Below are positions 27,551 to 38,377 of a DNA stretch of 64,000 bases, one piece after another. The position numbers and the translations under genes were made by a program. Location of the stretch: positions 2,309,001 through 2,373,000 of the forward strand of contig JBAGRR010000001.1 in assembly GCA_036924835.1 (NCBI GenBank). Direction: 5' to 3'. The stretch's first letter is position 1. Each line of letters opens with the position of its first letter. Source of the stretch: Nitrobacteraceae bacterium AZCC 1564. Lineage in GTDB: Bacteria; Pseudomonadota; Alphaproteobacteria; Rhizobiales; Xanthobacteraceae. The notes beneath the pieces were generated by a model that saw only the letters and a list, made by a program, of their open reading frames with translations, was not told the origin of the DNA and did not search any database.

Positions 27551-29062
27551 TTATTCGGTCGCACCTAGATCACTTGCAAGCACGCCCTTCACCGCCTGAG
27601 CCCAGCCCTTGAGCTTCCGTGTACGCGTGGCTTCGCTCATGTTCGGCTTGAAACGATGCTCGAGCCGCCAGCTATCAGCAAAGCGCGCAGGTTCGGGATA
27701 GACGCCCGCACCGAGCCCTGCGAGATAACCTGCGCCAAGCGCCGTGGTTTCCTGGATCATGGGCCGATCGACCGGCGCATCGAGCAGATCGGCAAGACGC
27801 TGCATCGTCCAATCCGAGGCCGTCATGCCACCGTCGACACGTAAGACTGTATTCGCGTCCGATGCCTCAGGCCAGTCGGCGCGCATCGCGGCCCAAAGGT
27901 CGTAGGTCTGATAGCACACGCTCTCCAGCGTCGCGTGCGCCAGTTCGGCTGGGCCGGTGTTCCGCGTCAGCCCGAACAGCGCTCCTCGCACCCGCGGATT
28001 CCAGTACGGTGCGCCGAGCCCAACGAAGGCGGGGACTAGATAGACGGATTGCATCGGGTCGGATTGATCTGCCAAAGGCCCGGTTTCGCTGGCCTGCGCG
28101 ATGATGCCGAGACCGTCGCGCAGCCATTGCACCGCGGAGCCTGCAACAAAGATAGAACCTTCCAGCGCATAGGTCCTCTGGCCATTCAACTGATAGGCAA
28201 TCGTCGTCAGCAGCGTGTTCTTGGAGGCCACCGCCGTAGTGCCGGTATTCAACAGCGCAAAACATCCAGTGCCGTAGGTGGACTTCATCATCCCCGGCGT
28301 GAAACACGCCTGACCGATGACTGCCGCCTGCTGGTCGCCCGCGATGCCGCGGATGGCGATCGCCCCACCAAACAGCTCTGGAATGCTTCCGCCGAAATTG
28401 GCCGATGAATCCCGCACATCAGGCAGCATCGAACGCGGCACGCGCAGCAGCTCGAGCAGATCATCATCCCACTGGCCGGTGTGGATGTTGAACAACAATG
28501 TGCGCGATGCATTGGTCGCGTCCGTTGCATGAACCTTGCCGCCGGTCAGCCGCCACAGCAGATAGCTGTCGACCGTGCCGAACATCAGTTCGCCACGCTC
28601 GGCGCGTTCACGTGCACCGGGCACATGATCGAGAATCCAGGCGACTTTGGTTCCGGAAAAATAGGGGTCGATAATCAGGCCGGTCTTGGCGCTGATGAGA
28701 GGCTCGTGTCCCTCGGCTTTTAGCTTGGCGCAAAACTCGGCCGTGCGGCGATCCTGCCAAACGATAGCCCGGTGTACGGCGCGGCCCGTCGCACGATCCC
28801 ACACCACCGTGGTCTCGCGCTGGTTGGTAATGCCGATGGCGGCAATATCGGCCGCAGTCAGATTCGCCTTCTGCATCGCCTCACGGCAGGTCGCAATGGT
28901 TGAGGTCCAGATGTCTTCCGGCTCGTGCTCGACCCAGCCCGACGCGGGGAAATGCTGCTGAAACTCCTGCTGGGCCTGCGCTGCGATCGAGATGTCGGCG
29001 CGAAATACGATGGCGCGGGATGAAGTGGTGCCCTGATCAATGGCAAGAATGTGGGTCGCCAT
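27551..29062 (-). CDS. glpK: Glycerol kinase
   Basis: 503 residues, the normal GlpK length. The phosphate-binding [12 protein letters not shown] is at the N-terminus. [38 protein letters not shown] and [10 protein letters not shown] are typical of the FGGY family and of GlpK in particular. It phosphorylates glycerol to glycerol-3-phosphate in the cytoplasm. There is no glpF or glpD next to it in the window. The stop codon lies 2 bp from a palindromic repeat unit. Confidence 0.95.
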   Translation of the reverse strand: MATHILAIDQGTTSSRAIVFRADISIAAQAQQEFQQHFPASGWVEHEPEDIWTSTIATCREAMQKANLTAADIAAIGITNQRETTVVWDRATGRAVHRAIVWQDRRTAEFCAKLKAEGHEPLISAKTGLIIDPYFSGTKVAWILDHVPGARERAERGELMFGTVDSYLLWRLTGGKVHATDATNASRTLLFNIHTGQWDDDLLELLRVPRSMLPDVRDSSANFGGSIPELFGGAIAIRGIAGDQQAAVIGQACFTPGMMKSTYGTGCFALLNTGTTAVASKNTLLTTIAYQLNGQRTYALEGSIFVAGSAVQWLRDGLGIIAQASETGPLADQSDPMQSVYLVPAFVGLGAPYWNPRVRGALFGLTRNTGPAELAHATLESVCYQTYDLWAAMRADWPEASDANTVLRVDGGMTASDWTMQRLADLLDAPVDRPMIQETTALGAGYLAGLGAGVYPEPARFADSWRLEHRFKPNMSEATRTRKLKGWAQAVKGVLASDLGATE

Positions 29063-29164
29063 GTCGTTTCCTCAAAGCGTTTTCATTTCAGTTATTGAAC
29101 GCAAACAAACCGATTGCGGCCGCATCCGTCAACCCGCCAACCAACACTCAAGGCGGGCCATATA

Positions 29165-29194
29165 GAAAAAGGGCTCCTGAAAGGAGCCCTTTTT
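29165..29194. terminator. Bidirectional-looking terminator at the end of the pim-like operon
   Basis: GGGCTCCT and AGGAGCCC form a perfect 8 bp stem with a 3-base loop, flanked by AAAAA on one side and TTTTT on the other. It follows the minus-strand SDR gene stop by about 25 bp. Confidence 0.85.
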
Positions 29195-29216
29195 CAGCAT
29201 TCGCCGTGTGTAACGA

Positions 29217-29990
29217 TCAAACGGCCGCCGTGGTAACACCGCCATCAATGACGATCGTTTGCCCGGTCATAAAAGTCGAAGCATCGGACGCCAGATAGAC
29301 CACTGCACCGGCGATCTCGTGCGGTTCGCCGATGCGGCGCAATGGTGTCGTCGCGGTGCGGCGTTTCAGATTGGCTTCATCTTCCCACAGTGCGCGGGCG
29401 AAATCGGTCTTCACCAGGCCCGGCGCGATGCAGTTCACCCGCACATTCATCGGGCCCCATTCGCCGGCGAGGCTGCGACACAATGCAAAGTCCGCTGCTT
29501 TCGAAATGCCATAAGCACCGATGACTGTTGAACCACGAAGGCCGCCGATGCTGGAGATAATGATGACCGAACCGCCGCCACGCTCGGCCATCTTCGGGAT
29601 CGCGAGGCTCGACAACCAGATATTGCTCTTGACGTTCGATCCCATGATCTTGTCGAACGCCTCGTCGGTGATGTCGAGCAACGGCCCGTAGTACGGATTC
29701 ACCGCCGCATTGCAGACAAGGATGTCGAGTTGACCGTAGTGCTTGATGGTGCCGTTGATCAGCGCCTCAACCTCGTCGCGGCGGCTGATATTGCAGGCGA
29801 TGACATGGGCGTCACCGCCCTCCTTGCGAATGCCCTCCGCAACCTCTTGGCACGCGTCAGCCTTGCGACTGGAGACGACCACTTTCGCGCCCATGCGGGC
29901 GAGAAGTTCTGCGGACGAACGGCCGATACCCCGGCTTGAGCCGGTGACGACAGCCACCTTTCCCGCCAGATCAAATGGCGACTTTGTCAT
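29217..29990 (-). CDS. SDR-family oxidoreductase, last gene of the pim-like operon
   Basis: 257 residues. It is a classical short-chain dehydrogenase with TGSSRGIG near residue 17 (NAD(P) site), CNAAVNP, catalytic Ser in IISSIGG and YGISK (Tyr and Lys about residues 158-162). It starts 19 bp after the small acyl-CoA dehydrogenase gene and ends at a strong terminator, so it is the distal gene of the six-gene operon. It may act as a 3-hydroxyacyl-CoA or related alcohol dehydrogenase in dicarboxylate breakdown; the substrate is inferred from context. Confidence 0.9.
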   Translation of the reverse strand: MTKSPFDLAGKVAVVTGSSRGIGRSSAELLARMGAKVVVSSRKADACQEVAEGIRKEGGDAHVIACNISRRDEVEALINGTIKHYGQLDILVCNAAVNPYYGPLLDITDEAFDKIMGSNVKSNIWLSSLAIPKMAERGGGSVIIISSIGGLRGSTVIGAYGISKAADFALCRSLAGEWGPMNVRVNCIAPGLVKTDFARALWEDEANLKRRTATTPLRRIGEPHEIAGAVVYLASDASTFMTGQTIVIDGGVTTAAV

Positions 29991-30009
29991 GGCTGCGTCT
30001 CCGATTTAC

Positions 30010-31152
30010 CTAGATCAAACCACCCTGCTCGCTGACGCGACGCAGGTGATAGTCGGTATCACCGAAGGTGTTCTCAATCATGGTCAGCCGCTTGAAGTAG
30101 TGACCGATCTTGAACTCCATCGTCATGCCCACGCCGCCGTGAAGCTGGATCGACTGCTGGCCGACAAACTTCAGCGATTTGCCGACCTGCACTTTTGCAG
30201 CAGCCACAGCGTTTGCACGCTCCTTCGGATCAGTGAACGCGCTTGCCATGGTCGCGAACATCGACATGCTACGTGCCTGCTCGAGCGCCACGAACATGTC
30301 TGCGGCACGGTGCTGAAGAGTCTGGAATGTGCCAATTGGAACGCCGAACTGCGTGCGCGTCTTGAGATATTCGACGGTGGACTTCAATGACTCGTCCATC
30401 GCGCCGACTGCCTCAGCACACATGGCAATGCGCGCATCATCGACGACCTGCTCGATCAGTGGCAATGCATTCTCCGGATCCCCGATGGCGGCATCCGCGC
30501 CGACCTCAACACCCGTAAGCGTAATGTCTGCTGCGTGCAGGCTGTCCTGGGTCGGATATCCCTTGATGGTGATGCCCTTTGCATCGGCTGGCACCAGGAA
30601 CAGGCCGATGCCGTTGCGATCGCGTTGACCACCCTTGGTACGCGCGGTCACGATCAGCGTATCCGCCGAGTCACCGTTGAGGACGACAAACTTTTCGCCG
30701 TCGATGACCCAGCCGCCGCCCTTCTTCTTGGCTGTCGTCGAAACATCGCCGAGATCGTAGCGCGAGTTCTTTTCCAGTTGCGCAAAGGTCAGCGTCTTGC
30801 TGCCATCGATGATCGATGGAATGTAAGCAGCCTTCTGCTCGGCTGAACCGCCGCGACGCAGGAAACCACCGCCAAGCACGACAGTCGCCAGATAAGGCTC
30901 TACCACCAGTGCCTTGCCGAGCGCCTCCATGACGATCATGGTTTCGACCGCACCGGCACCGAACCCGCCGTCCTCTTCGGAAAACGGCAGACCGAGCAGA
31001 CCCTGCTCTGCAAGCTTACCCCAGACAGCTTTGCTCCAGCCCCCCTTCTCGGCAGCATACTTCTTACGCTGTTCGAAGTCGTAGGTATTCGCGAGCAAAC
31101 CGTCGACGCTATCCTTCAGGAGCCGCTGCTCCTCGGACAAATCAAAATCCAT
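30010..31152 (-). CDS. pimD: Acyl-CoA dehydrogenase, small-subunit type (PimD-like)
   Basis: 380 residues. It begins MDFDLSEEQRLLKDSVDGLL and has the acyl-CoA dehydrogenase core with TRTQFGVPIGTFQTLQHRAA and GGVGMTMEFKIGHYFKRL near the end. PimC and PimD of R. palustris form a two-component pimeloyl-CoA dehydrogenase, and the gene order here is the same. It starts 14 bp after pimC. The FAD-linked step introduces the alpha-beta double bond. Assignment to pimelate rather than other dicarboxylates or fatty acids is inferred from synteny. Confidence 0.83.
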   Translation of the reverse strand: MDFDLSEEQRLLKDSVDGLLANTYDFEQRKKYAAEKGGWSKAVWGKLAEQGLLGLPFSEEDGGFGAGAVETMIVMEALGKALVVEPYLATVVLGGGFLRRGGSAEQKAAYIPSIIDGSKTLTFAQLEKNSRYDLGDVSTTAKKKGGGWVIDGEKFVVLNGDSADTLIVTARTKGGQRDRNGIGLFLVPADAKGITIKGYPTQDSLHAADITLTGVEVGADAAIGDPENALPLIEQVVDDARIAMCAEAVGAMDESLKSTVEYLKTRTQFGVPIGTFQTLQHRAADMFVALEQARSMSMFATMASAFTDPKERANAVAAAKVQVGKSLKFVGQQSIQLHGGVGMTMEFKIGHYFKRLTMIENTFGDTDYHLRRVSEQGGLI

Positions 31153-31166
31153 TTTAATTCCTCAAC

Positions 31167-32354
31167 TCACAAACCGAGAACGGCTTTGGTGATGATGTTG
31201 CGCTGAATTTCGTTTGAGCCTCCGTAGATGGAGACTTTGCGGTTGTTGAAGTAGCTCGGCGCGATCTGCGCAGTCCAATCCATCGCTTCGTTCGAACCAT
31301 GCTCGTGATCGTCATAAGGCGCCGCGAACGGCCCAATGACTTCGAGCATCAGCTCGGTCGTTGCCTGCTGGATTTCCGAGCCCTTGATCTTGAGGATCGA
31401 CGACGCCGGATCGGGCTTGCCCTTGCCGTGCTTGCCTTCATTGGCAACGACGCGGAGCTGCGTCAGTTCGAGCGCCTTCAGCTCGATTTCGACAGTGGCG
31501 AGCTTCTCGCGGAATTTGTCGTCCTCGATCATCGGTCGTCCACCGGACTCAACCTTGGCGGCCAATTCCTTGATACGGCGAATGCGCTCCTTGGATACAC
31601 CGACGCGAGCAATGCCGGTACGCTCGTTGCCGAGCAGAAACTTGGCGTAATCCCATCCCTTGTTTTCCTCACCGACCAGATTGGTGACCGGCACTTCAAC
31701 GTTATCGAAGAAGACTTCGTTGACCTCATGGCTACCATCGATGGTCTGGATCGGGCGCACGGTGATGCCGCGCGACTTCATGTCGACGAGGATAAACGAG
31801 ATACCCTGCTGCTTCTTCGCGGTCGGGTCCGTGCGGCAGAGACAGAAGATCCAGTCGGCGTATTGCGCCAGCGTGGTCCAAGTCTTCTGACCGTTGATCA
31901 CATAAACATCGCCCTTCCGCTCCGCTTTGGTCTTGAGCGAGGCGAGGTCCGACCCCGAACCTGGCTCGGAGAAGCCCTGGCACCACCAGTCATCGATGTT
32001 CGCGATGCGCGGCAGGAAGTACTTCTTCTGAGCTTCGTTAGCGAACGTATAGATCACCGGGCCAACCATGCTGACACCGAATGGCAGCGGCGACGGGGCC
32101 GGCGCCATCTGCATTTCTTCATTGAAGATATAGTGCTGCACCGGCGTCCAGCCGGTGCCGCCGTATTCTTTCGGCCAGTGCGTCACCGCCCAGCCCTTCT
32201 TGTTCAGGATGCGCTGCCAGTTGACGAGATCCTCTTTGCCGAGGTGCCGTCCTTCTTGCATTTTCAGGCGTGTCGATGCCGGGACGTTTTCCCTGAAGAA
32301 GGTCCGCACCTCATCGCGAAATGCTATTTCTTCCTTGGTGAAGCTGAGATCCAT
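31167..32354 (-). CDS. pimC: Acyl-CoA dehydrogenase, large-subunit type (PimC-like)
   Basis: 395 residues. The start is MDLSFTKEEIAFRDEVRTFF. Family motifs are WPKEYGGTGW, WCQGFSEPGSGSDLASL (FAD/substrate contact), GNERTGIARVGVS and a C-terminal SIYGGSNEIQRNIITKAVLG. It should pair with the smaller acyl-CoA dehydrogenase encoded 14 bp downstream. It lies 27 bp after the thiolase gene in the operon. Likely dehydrogenates dicarboxyl- or long-chain acyl-CoA. Confidence 0.85.
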   Translation of the reverse strand: MDLSFTKEEIAFRDEVRTFFRENVPASTRLKMQEGRHLGKEDLVNWQRILNKKGWAVTHWPKEYGGTGWTPVQHYIFNEEMQMAPAPSPLPFGVSMVGPVIYTFANEAQKKYFLPRIANIDDWWCQGFSEPGSGSDLASLKTKAERKGDVYVINGQKTWTTLAQYADWIFCLCRTDPTAKKQQGISFILVDMKSRGITVRPIQTIDGSHEVNEVFFDNVEVPVTNLVGEENKGWDYAKFLLGNERTGIARVGVSKERIRRIKELAAKVESGGRPMIEDDKFREKLATVEIELKALELTQLRVVANEGKHGKGKPDPASSILKIKGSEIQQATTELMLEVIGPFAAPYDDHEHGSNEAMDWTAQIAPSYFNNRKVSIYGGSNEIQRNIITKAVLGL

Positions 32355-32381
32355 CGGACCCTCCTTAAGAGCTGAAATCCG

Positions 32382-33566
32382 TTATTGGAGAATTTCGAAC
32401 AGCCCGGCCGCGCCCATGCCGCCACCAACGCACATGGTGACGACACCGTACTTCACCTTGCGGCGGCGGCCTTCGATCAGCACGTGACCAGTCAGACGCG
32501 AGCCGGTCATGCCATACGGATGGCCCACGGCAATCGAACCGCCGTTGACGTTGAGCTTTTCCGGATCGATGCCGAGCTTGTCGCGGCAATAAATGACCTG
32601 CACAGCGAACGCTTCGTTCAGCTCCCAGATGCCAATGTCGTCCATCTTGAGGCCGTGCCGCTGCAGCAGGCGTGGAATCGCAAAAACCGGGCCGATGCCC
32701 ATCTCGTCCGGCTCGCAGCCCGCAGAGACGAAGCCGCGGAAAATACCGAGTGGCTTGAGGCCTTTCTTTGCGGCCATCTTGTCGCTCATCACGACGGCCG
32801 CGCTGGCGCCGTCTGATAGCTGGCTCGCGTTGCCCGCCGTGATATGGCCGTTTTCACGCACCGGCTTCAGGCCGGCGAGGCCTTCCGCAGTGGTGTCCGG
32901 ACGCGGGCCTTCGTCCTGCGACAGGATAACGTCCTTGAATGACACCTCTTTGGTCTCTTTATTGACCACGGCCATCTTGGTCGAGATTGGCGCGATTTCT
33001 TCCTTGAAGCGGCCGCCCTGCTGTGCAGCCGCCGTGCGGCGCTGGCTTTCGAGTGAATACTCGTCCTGCTTCTCGCGCGAGATGCCGTAACGCTTCGACA
33101 CCACCTCGGCGGTGTCGAGCATCGGCATGTAAACGTCACCCTTCATCGCCACGAGTTCGGGATCGACCGCGTGGAACTTGTTCATGTGCTCGTTCTGCAC
33201 AAGGCTGATGGATTCGCCACCACCTGCAACGGCGATATCGAGGCCGTCGTAGATGATCGAGCGGGCGGCCAACGCGACGGCTTGCAGACCGGAAGCACAC
33301 TGACGATCGATCGTCGTACCGGCGACGCTCACAGGAAGACCCGCACGGAGCAAAGCCTTGCGCGCGATGTTGCCACCGGTTGCACCCTGCTGCAGAGCTG
33401 AACCCATCACCACGTCCTCGACCTCAGCGCCTTCGATGCCGGCGCGGGAGACAGCGTGCGTAATGGCGTGACCGAACAAGGTCGCGCCTTCGGTGTTGTT
33501 GAGGGCGCCACGATAGGCCTTGCCGATCGGTGTACGAGCAGTGGAAACGATAACGGCCTCGGTCAT
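32382..33566 (-). CDS. pimB: Acetyl-CoA acyltransferase, thiolase (PimB-like)
   Basis: 394 residues. The acyl-accepting Cys is residue 90 ([12 protein letters not shown]). C-terminal motifs are [17 protein letters not shown] with the catalytic His and [13 protein letters not shown] with the second Cys. It releases acetyl-CoA in the last step of each beta-oxidation round. The start overlaps the stop of the ligase gene by 4 bp. The full set of catalytic residues is visible. Confidence 0.88.
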   Translation of the reverse strand: MTEAVIVSTARTPIGKAYRGALNNTEGATLFGHAITHAVSRAGIEGAEVEDVVMGSALQQGATGGNIARKALLRAGLPVSVAGTTIDRQCASGLQAVALAARSIIYDGLDIAVAGGGESISLVQNEHMNKFHAVDPELVAMKGDVYMPMLDTAEVVSKRYGISREKQDEYSLESQRRTAAAQQGGRFKEEIAPISTKMAVVNKETKEVSFKDVILSQDEGPRPDTTAEGLAGLKPVRENGHITAGNASQLSDGASAAVVMSDKMAAKKGLKPLGIFRGFVSAGCEPDEMGIGPVFAIPRLLQRHGLKMDDIGIWELNEAFAVQVIYCRDKLGIDPEKLNVNGGSIAVGHPYGMTGSRLTGHVLIEGRRRKVKYGVVTMCVGGGMGAAGLFEILQ

Positions 33567-35239
33567 GGGTGACCTCCTGTTACAAGTTGTTGCGATTGTT
33601 TGCGTTGTTGGGAGCGTAACTCGTGGCGGGACAATTTGCCGACACTCGTACGCGGCAGTTCCTTCACGAATTCAACGGCCACAGGCAGTTCGTGCTTGCC
33701 AAGCTTGCCGGTGAGGAATTCGCGCAGTTCTTCGATGGTGAATGGCGTGGCGTTCGCGCGCAGCGTCACGAACGCCTTGGCGGCTTCTCCGCGATAGTCG
33801 TCCGGAATACCGATGACGATGACTTCCTGGACCTGAGGATGCTGATAGATCGCCTGTTCGATCATCTGCGGGTAAACGTTGAATCCGCCGGAAATGATCA
33901 TGTCCTTCTTGCGATCGACCAAATAGAAGTAGCCATCACTATCCATATAGCCGATGTCGCCAGTCAGAAAACGGTCGCCGACAAAAGCCTCAGCGGTTTC
34001 CTTTTCACGGTTCCAGTAACCACACGTGACGTTCGGACCGCGGATACGGATTTCTCCGGTCTCTCCGACAGGCAGGACCTGCTTCGGATCGTCCAGAGAC
34101 ACAACGTCCATTTCGATGCCCGGCAGCATGAGCCCGATGGAGCCTGGCTTGCTCGGCCCTTCCGGAGGATGACCCGTGCCTGGCGAGCAGGTCTCGGTCA
34201 TGCCCCAGCCGCTCTTGAGCGTTAAACCGGTCTTCTTCTCAAAAATCTTCGCAATCTCGACAGGCAGCGGCGCGCCGCCTGACCCTGCACTCACCAGCGA
34301 CGACAGGTCTCGTTTGTCGAGATCCGGCAGATTGGCAATGGCAATCCACATGGTCGGCACGCCGGGAAAATACGTGGCGCGCTTTTCCTCAATGTCCCGC
34401 ATCACAGCGTGAACGTCGAACCGCTGATGCATCGAGATCAGATAGCCGTTGCGGATGTTTCGCAGCAACACCACCGTCAGCGCATAGATGTGAAACAGCG
34501 GCAAGACCAGGATGACGCGCTCGATGGTGTTGCGCTCGGCCTTCGCCTTCGCGCCCCAGACGTCATAGATCGACACTGCCGACGTCAGGTTGCCATGTGT
34601 GAGCATTGCTCCTTTCGGCAGGCCCGTAGTTCCGCCGGTATATTGCAGCAACGCGATATCGTCAGAACTGACGGAAGGCCACGACGCCGGTGATTGTGCA
34701 CCTTCGACGAACTGTTTGAAGGTCACAATCCTCGAATCGTTCGGGATCGCCGCGACTGTGTTACCGACATCACCCCACCGGGCATCCTCGCAAACGATCA
34801 GGCGATCGATCAGCCCCTTGTCGAGGAACTTCAATGCCATCGGCAATAATGCTGCGAGGTTGCAGGTCACGAGAATGCGCGCGCCGCTGTCCGTCAGCTT
34901 GTGCGACAGCGCGATTTCACCATCGAGCGGGCTCAGATGCACGATGCGCGCACCGGCCGTCAGCCCACCGAAGAAATTGGTGGGATGGTCTGGCGTATTG
35001 CCGAGAAACAGCGCAATCGACGTGCCCTTACCGTATCCGGCACGCAGAAAGGCTGACGCGGCGACGTCAGCCATGCCCTTCAATTCGGTGAAGGTGATCG
35101 GGCGGTCCCGAAATTCAATCGCAGTGCGCGATCCGAAATCCGAGGCCGCCTTCGACAGCAGATCCGGCAAGGTGCCGCGGGCGATAGGCGCATCCCAGCG
35201 AACGCCTTCCGGGTAGTACTGCTCCCCAGGGTGGGTCAT
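33563..35239 (-). CDS. pimA: AMP-forming acyl-CoA ligase (PimA-like)
   Basis: 558 residues. The phosphate-binding loop is [34 protein letters not shown] and [22 protein letters not shown] with a C-terminal [14 protein letters not shown] complete the ANL-family signature, with the catalytic Lys near the end. PimA of R. palustris activates C7-C14 dicarboxylates and fatty acids; this gene occupies the same operon position. It starts 3 bp after the hydratase/dehydrogenase stop. The exact chain-length preference is unknown. Confidence 0.87.
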   Translation of the reverse strand: MTHPGEQYYPEGVRWDAPIARGTLPDLLSKAASDFGSRTAIEFRDRPITFTELKGMADVAASAFLRAGYGKGTSIALFLGNTPDHPTNFFGGLTAGARIVHLSPLDGEIALSHKLTDSGARILVTCNLAALLPMALKFLDKGLIDRLIVCEDARWGDVGNTVAAIPNDSRIVTFKQFVEGAQSPASWPSVSSDDIALLQYTGGTTGLPKGAMLTHGNLTSAVSIYDVWGAKAKAERNTIERVILVLPLFHIYALTVVLLRNIRNGYLISMHQRFDVHAVMRDIEEKRATYFPGVPTMWIAIANLPDLDKRDLSSLVSAGSGGAPLPVEIAKIFEKKTGLTLKSGWGMTETCSPGTGHPPEGPSKPGSIGLMLPGIEMDVVSLDDPKQVLPVGETGEIRIRGPNVTCGYWNREKETAEAFVGDRFLTGDIGYMDSDGYFYLVDRKKDMIISGGFNVYPQMIEQAIYQHPQVQEVIVIGIPDDYRGEAAKAFVTLRANATPFTIEELREFLTGKLGKHELPVAVEFVKELPRTSVGKLSRHELRSQQRKQSQQLVTGGHP

Positions 35240-35242
35240 CGA

Positions 35243-37330
35243 TTAGCCCTTGGCGAGCGACGCGAATGTCTTGCCTTCGTCTGCAAGGCGCTTCAATAGC
35301 GGCGCCGGTTCGAGTGACGGATCGTTAGTCTGCTTGGCGTAGAACGACAGCCGGTCCGCGATGTGCTTCAGACCAACCTGATCGGCATAGTACATCGGAC
35401 CGCCGCGATAGATCGGCCAGCCGTAACCATAGAGCCAGATGACGTCGATATCGCTGGGGCGCGATGCGACCTTTTCTTCAAGGATGCGCGCACCCTCGTT
35501 GACCATCGGATAGATCATGCGCTCGAGGATTTCATCATCGCTGATGGTGCGGCGCTTGAGGCCAAGACGCGCGCAGGTTTCCTCGATCAGCTTTTCGACT
35601 TCCGGATCCGGCAATGGTGCACGCGAACCGGCTTCGTATTTGTAGTAGCCCTTGCCGGTCTTCTGGCCAAAACGGCCAGCCTCGCAAAGTGCGTCGGCGA
35701 TTTCGGACTTGATGCCGCGATCCTTACGGGAGCGCCAACCGATGTCGAGACCCGCGAGATCGCCCATGGCGAACGGTCCCATCGGCATGCCGAACTTGGT
35801 GACCACTGCGTCGACCTGCTGCGGCAAAGCGCCCTCAAACAGGAATTTTTCAGACTGCTTCGAACGAGCCGCCAGCATGCGATTGCCAACGAAGCCGTCA
35901 CACACGCCCACCACGGCCGGCACCTTGGCGATGCGGCGCGCAATGGCAACAGCGGTGACAAGGACATCCGGCGCGGTCTTTTCAGCGCGAACGATTTCGC
36001 ACAGCTTCATCACGTTGGCGGGGCTGAAGAAGTGCATGCCCAGCACATCCTGCGGACGCTTGGTAACTGCGGCGATCTCATTGATATTGAGATAGGAGGT
36101 GTTGCTGGCAAGCACGGCGCCCGGCTTGGCGTATTGATCAAGCTTGGTGAAAACCTCTTTCTTGATCGCCATCGTCTCGAACACGGCTTCGATGATGAGG
36201 TCCGCATTCTTCACATTCTCGAGGCCGACAACGCCATTGATAAGCGCCATGCGCTTGGCCGGCGCGTCTGCCGGAATGCCGCCACGCGCCGCGGTGGCCT
36301 CGTAGTTCTTCTGCATGATGCCGAGGCCGCGCTTGAGCTGCTCGTCGCCGGTCTCGATCAGCGTCACCGGAATGCCCGCATTGGCGAACGACATCGCGAT
36401 GCCACCGCCCATGGTGCCAGCGCCGATAATGGCAACGCTCTCGACCTTGCGTGGCTTGGTGCCCTCGGGAACGCCGGACACCTTCGCAGCCTCGCGCTCC
36501 GCGAAGAATGCATAGCGCTGCGCCTTCGACTGATCACCATTCATCAGCTTGAGGAAGGATTCGCGCTCCTTCTTCAGCGCTTCATCAAACGGCGTATCGA
36601 GGGAGAAGCTCACCGCCTCGGCTGCGGCCAGCGGCGCATCCAGACCGCGGTTGCGCTTATTTGCCGCAGCTGCCGCGTTGGTGAAGATCGAGCGATCCGC
36701 CTTCGCAGCCGCGAGCTTGGCGTCGTCGTCCCGCAGCCTGCGCAGCGGGCGCTTTTCCGCCAACACCTTACGTGCAAAGGCTTCACCACCTACAGCGGGC
36801 TCACCATCAATAATTTCTTCGATCAAGCCGGCCTTCAACGCATCCTGCGCGCCGATCGGATCACCAGTGACGATCATCTTCACTGCGAGTTCCGGACCCA
36901 CCGCACGCGGCAAACGCTGCGTACCGCCAGCACCCGGCAACAGACCGAGCTTCACTTCGGGAAGACCGAGCTTGGCATCCTTGACCGCGACGCGGAAATG
37001 ACAGCCGAGCGCCAGTTCCAATCCACCGCCGAGCGCCGTGCCATGAATGGCCGCGACCACCGGCTTGGGAGAATTTTCAATTTCAACAATCACCTCGTGA
37101 AGGCTTGGCGACTGTGGCGGCTTGCCGAATTCGGTGATGTCGGCGCCCGCAATAAAGGTGCGGCCCGCGCAAGCGATGACAATCGCCTGAACTTGTTGGT
37201 CAACGGCGGCGTTCTTGACCCCTTCAAGGATGCCCTTTCGCACCGCAGCACTCAGTGCATTCACCGGAGGGCTGTCGACCGTGACGATTGCAACCGCGTC
37301 ATGACGTTCCACCTTGACCACTTCGCTCAC
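35243..37330 (-). CDS. pimF: Bifunctional enoyl-CoA hydratase/3-hydroxyacyl-CoA dehydrogenase (PimF-like)
   Basis: About 695 residues from the GTG at 37330, which has GGGAGAG five bases upstream; the frame runs back to 37762 across the divergent promoter and those residues are not real. The N-terminal crotonase domain shows [19 protein letters not shown] and [14 protein letters not shown]. The dehydrogenase part has the NAD site [17 protein letters not shown] near residue 300, then [11 protein letters not shown] and [11 protein letters not shown]. It carries out steps two and three of beta-oxidation. It is the promoter-proximal gene of the six-gene operon, divergent from the IclR regulator. 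Confidence 0.9.
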   Translation of the reverse strand: MSEVVKVERHDAVAIVTVDSPPVNALSAAVRKGILEGVKNAAVDQQVQAIVIACAGRTFIAGADITEFGKPPQSPSLHEVIVEIENSPKPVVAAIHGTALGGGLELALGCHFRVAVKDAKLGLPEVKLGLLPGAGGTQRLPRAVGPELAVKMIVTGDPIGAQDALKAGLIEEIIDGEPAVGGEAFARKVLAEKRPLRRLRDDDAKLAAAKADRSIFTNAAAAANKRNRGLDAPLAAAEAVSFSLDTPFDEALKKERESFLKLMNGDQSKAQRYAFFAEREAAKVSGVPEGTKPRKVESVAIIGAGTMGGGIAMSFANAGIPVTLIETGDEQLKRGLGIMQKNYEATAARGGIPADAPAKRMALINGVVGLENVKNADLIIEAVFETMAIKKEVFTKLDQYAKPGAVLASNTSYLNINEIAAVTKRPQDVLGMHFFSPANVMKLCEIVRAEKTAPDVLVTAVAIARRIAKVPAVVGVCDGFVGNRMLAARSKQSEKFLFEGALPQQVDAVVTKFGMPMGPFAMGDLAGLDIGWRSRKDRGIKSEIADALCEAGRFGQKTGKGYYKYEAGSRAPLPDPEVEKLIEETCARLGLKRRTISDDEILERMIYPMVNEGARILEEKVASRPSDIDVIWLYGYGWPIYRGGPMYYADQVGLKHIADRLSFYAKQTNDPSLEPAPLLKRLADEGKTFASLAKG

Positions 37331-37444
37331 GCAACTCTCCCTAAAATCGAGGCCTTTTCGCTTATTTCGCAGAGCGGAACTAAATTCCACACCTTGACAC
37401 GGAGGGATATTTTGAAGCACGTGCCTTGTCAACGAAGACCATCC

Positions 37445-38338
37445 ATGCAGCGGAACATGAAACGGGCACCCAAGAAATCTGCGACCGATCGCAGTTTCGT
37501 CGTGGCACTCTCGCGAGGCCTCGAAGTTCTGCGCGCGTTTCGACCAAGCGACGGACTTCTCGGCAATCAGGAAATCGCGGCGCGCACAAATTTGCCGAAG
37601 CCAACCATTTCGCGGTTGACTTACACGCTCACAAAACTCGGCTATCTCACGCAGGTGCCACGGTTCGAGAAGTATCAACTCGCGCCTGCAGCCATGGCAC
37701 TCGGCTACGCGGCGCTCGCAAACATGGGCGTTCGCCATGTGTCCGATCCATATCGAGATCAATTGATGCGGGAGACCGGTGGCGCGGTTGCGGTTGGCGC
37801 GCGCGATCGTCTCAGCATGATTTATTTCGGACAGAGTCGCAGCGAGCTCACTGTGGGTGTGCTGCTCGATGTCGGATCACGCGTTCCGATCGCAACATCC
37901 GCCATGGGGCGCGCGTATCTTTGGGCGCTCCCGGAAGAAGAACGCGCTGAATTGCTGCACGACATTAAAGAACATGTCGGAAATCGCTGGCCAAAAATCC
38001 GCGATGGCATCGAGCGCGCAGGCGAAACCGTCGCCAAGCATGGATTCGCCATGTCCGCAGGCGAATGGCACAACGATATTCATGCTGTTGGTGTCGCACT
38101 AAAGTTGAATGATGGCACCGGACCTTATGCATTCAACTGTGGTGCGCCGGCGTTTAAGTTCAGCGAAGAGCTTTTGCTGAACGACATTGGACCGCGTCTT
38201 GTCGCGATGGTAAGAAACATCGAAGCCGCAATGACGGGCAACGTCATGCGCAGATCACAAAACAAAGAAATTGCCGACACAAAGAAACTGAGATCGCCAG
38301 GAGGGAAAGTTGCGCGCGTTACTGAGGGGATTGGATAA
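37445..38338 (+). CDS. IclR-family transcriptional regulator
   Basis: 297 residues from the ATG at 37445; an internal ATG at 37457 is an alternative. The open frame continues far upstream antisense to pimF, but only this part resembles a protein. The N-terminal winged HTH is VVALSRGLEVLRAFRPSDG with NQEIAARTNLPKPTISRLT (about residues 40-60), followed by the IclR effector domain (GARDRLSMIYFGQSRS, IATSAMGRAYLWALPEEER). It is divergent from the pim-like operon with about 114 bp between starts, so it most likely controls that operon in response to a carboxylate or CoA ester. Confidence 0.88.
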   Translation: MQRNMKRAPKKSATDRSFVVALSRGLEVLRAFRPSDGLLGNQEIAARTNLPKPTISRLTYTLTKLGYLTQVPRFEKYQLAPAAMALGYAALANMGVRHVSDPYRDQLMRETGGAVAVGARDRLSMIYFGQSRSELTVGVLLDVGSRVPIATSAMGRAYLWALPEEERAELLHDIKEHVGNRWPKIRDGIERAGETVAKHGFAMSAGEWHNDIHAVGVALKLNDGTGPYAFNCGAPAFKFSEELLLNDIGPRLVAMVRNIEAAMTGNVMRRSQNKEIADTKKLRSPGGKVARVTEGIG

Positions 38339-38377
38339 CCGCCACTGCAGCGGTTTGCAGGCTGTGAGTCTCAGCGT

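Noticed and set aside
35363..37444. Open frame of about 690 codons antisense to the pimF-like gene, continuous with the IclR gene.
   Set aside because: It is the complement of a well-supported gene, has no family features before residue ~695, and is explained by codon bias at high GC. Only the part from 37445 is coding.
37331..37762. N-terminal extension of the pimF-like protein.
   Set aside because: It would overlap the start of the IclR gene; a GTG with a good ribosome-binding site at 37330 gives the normal N-terminus.
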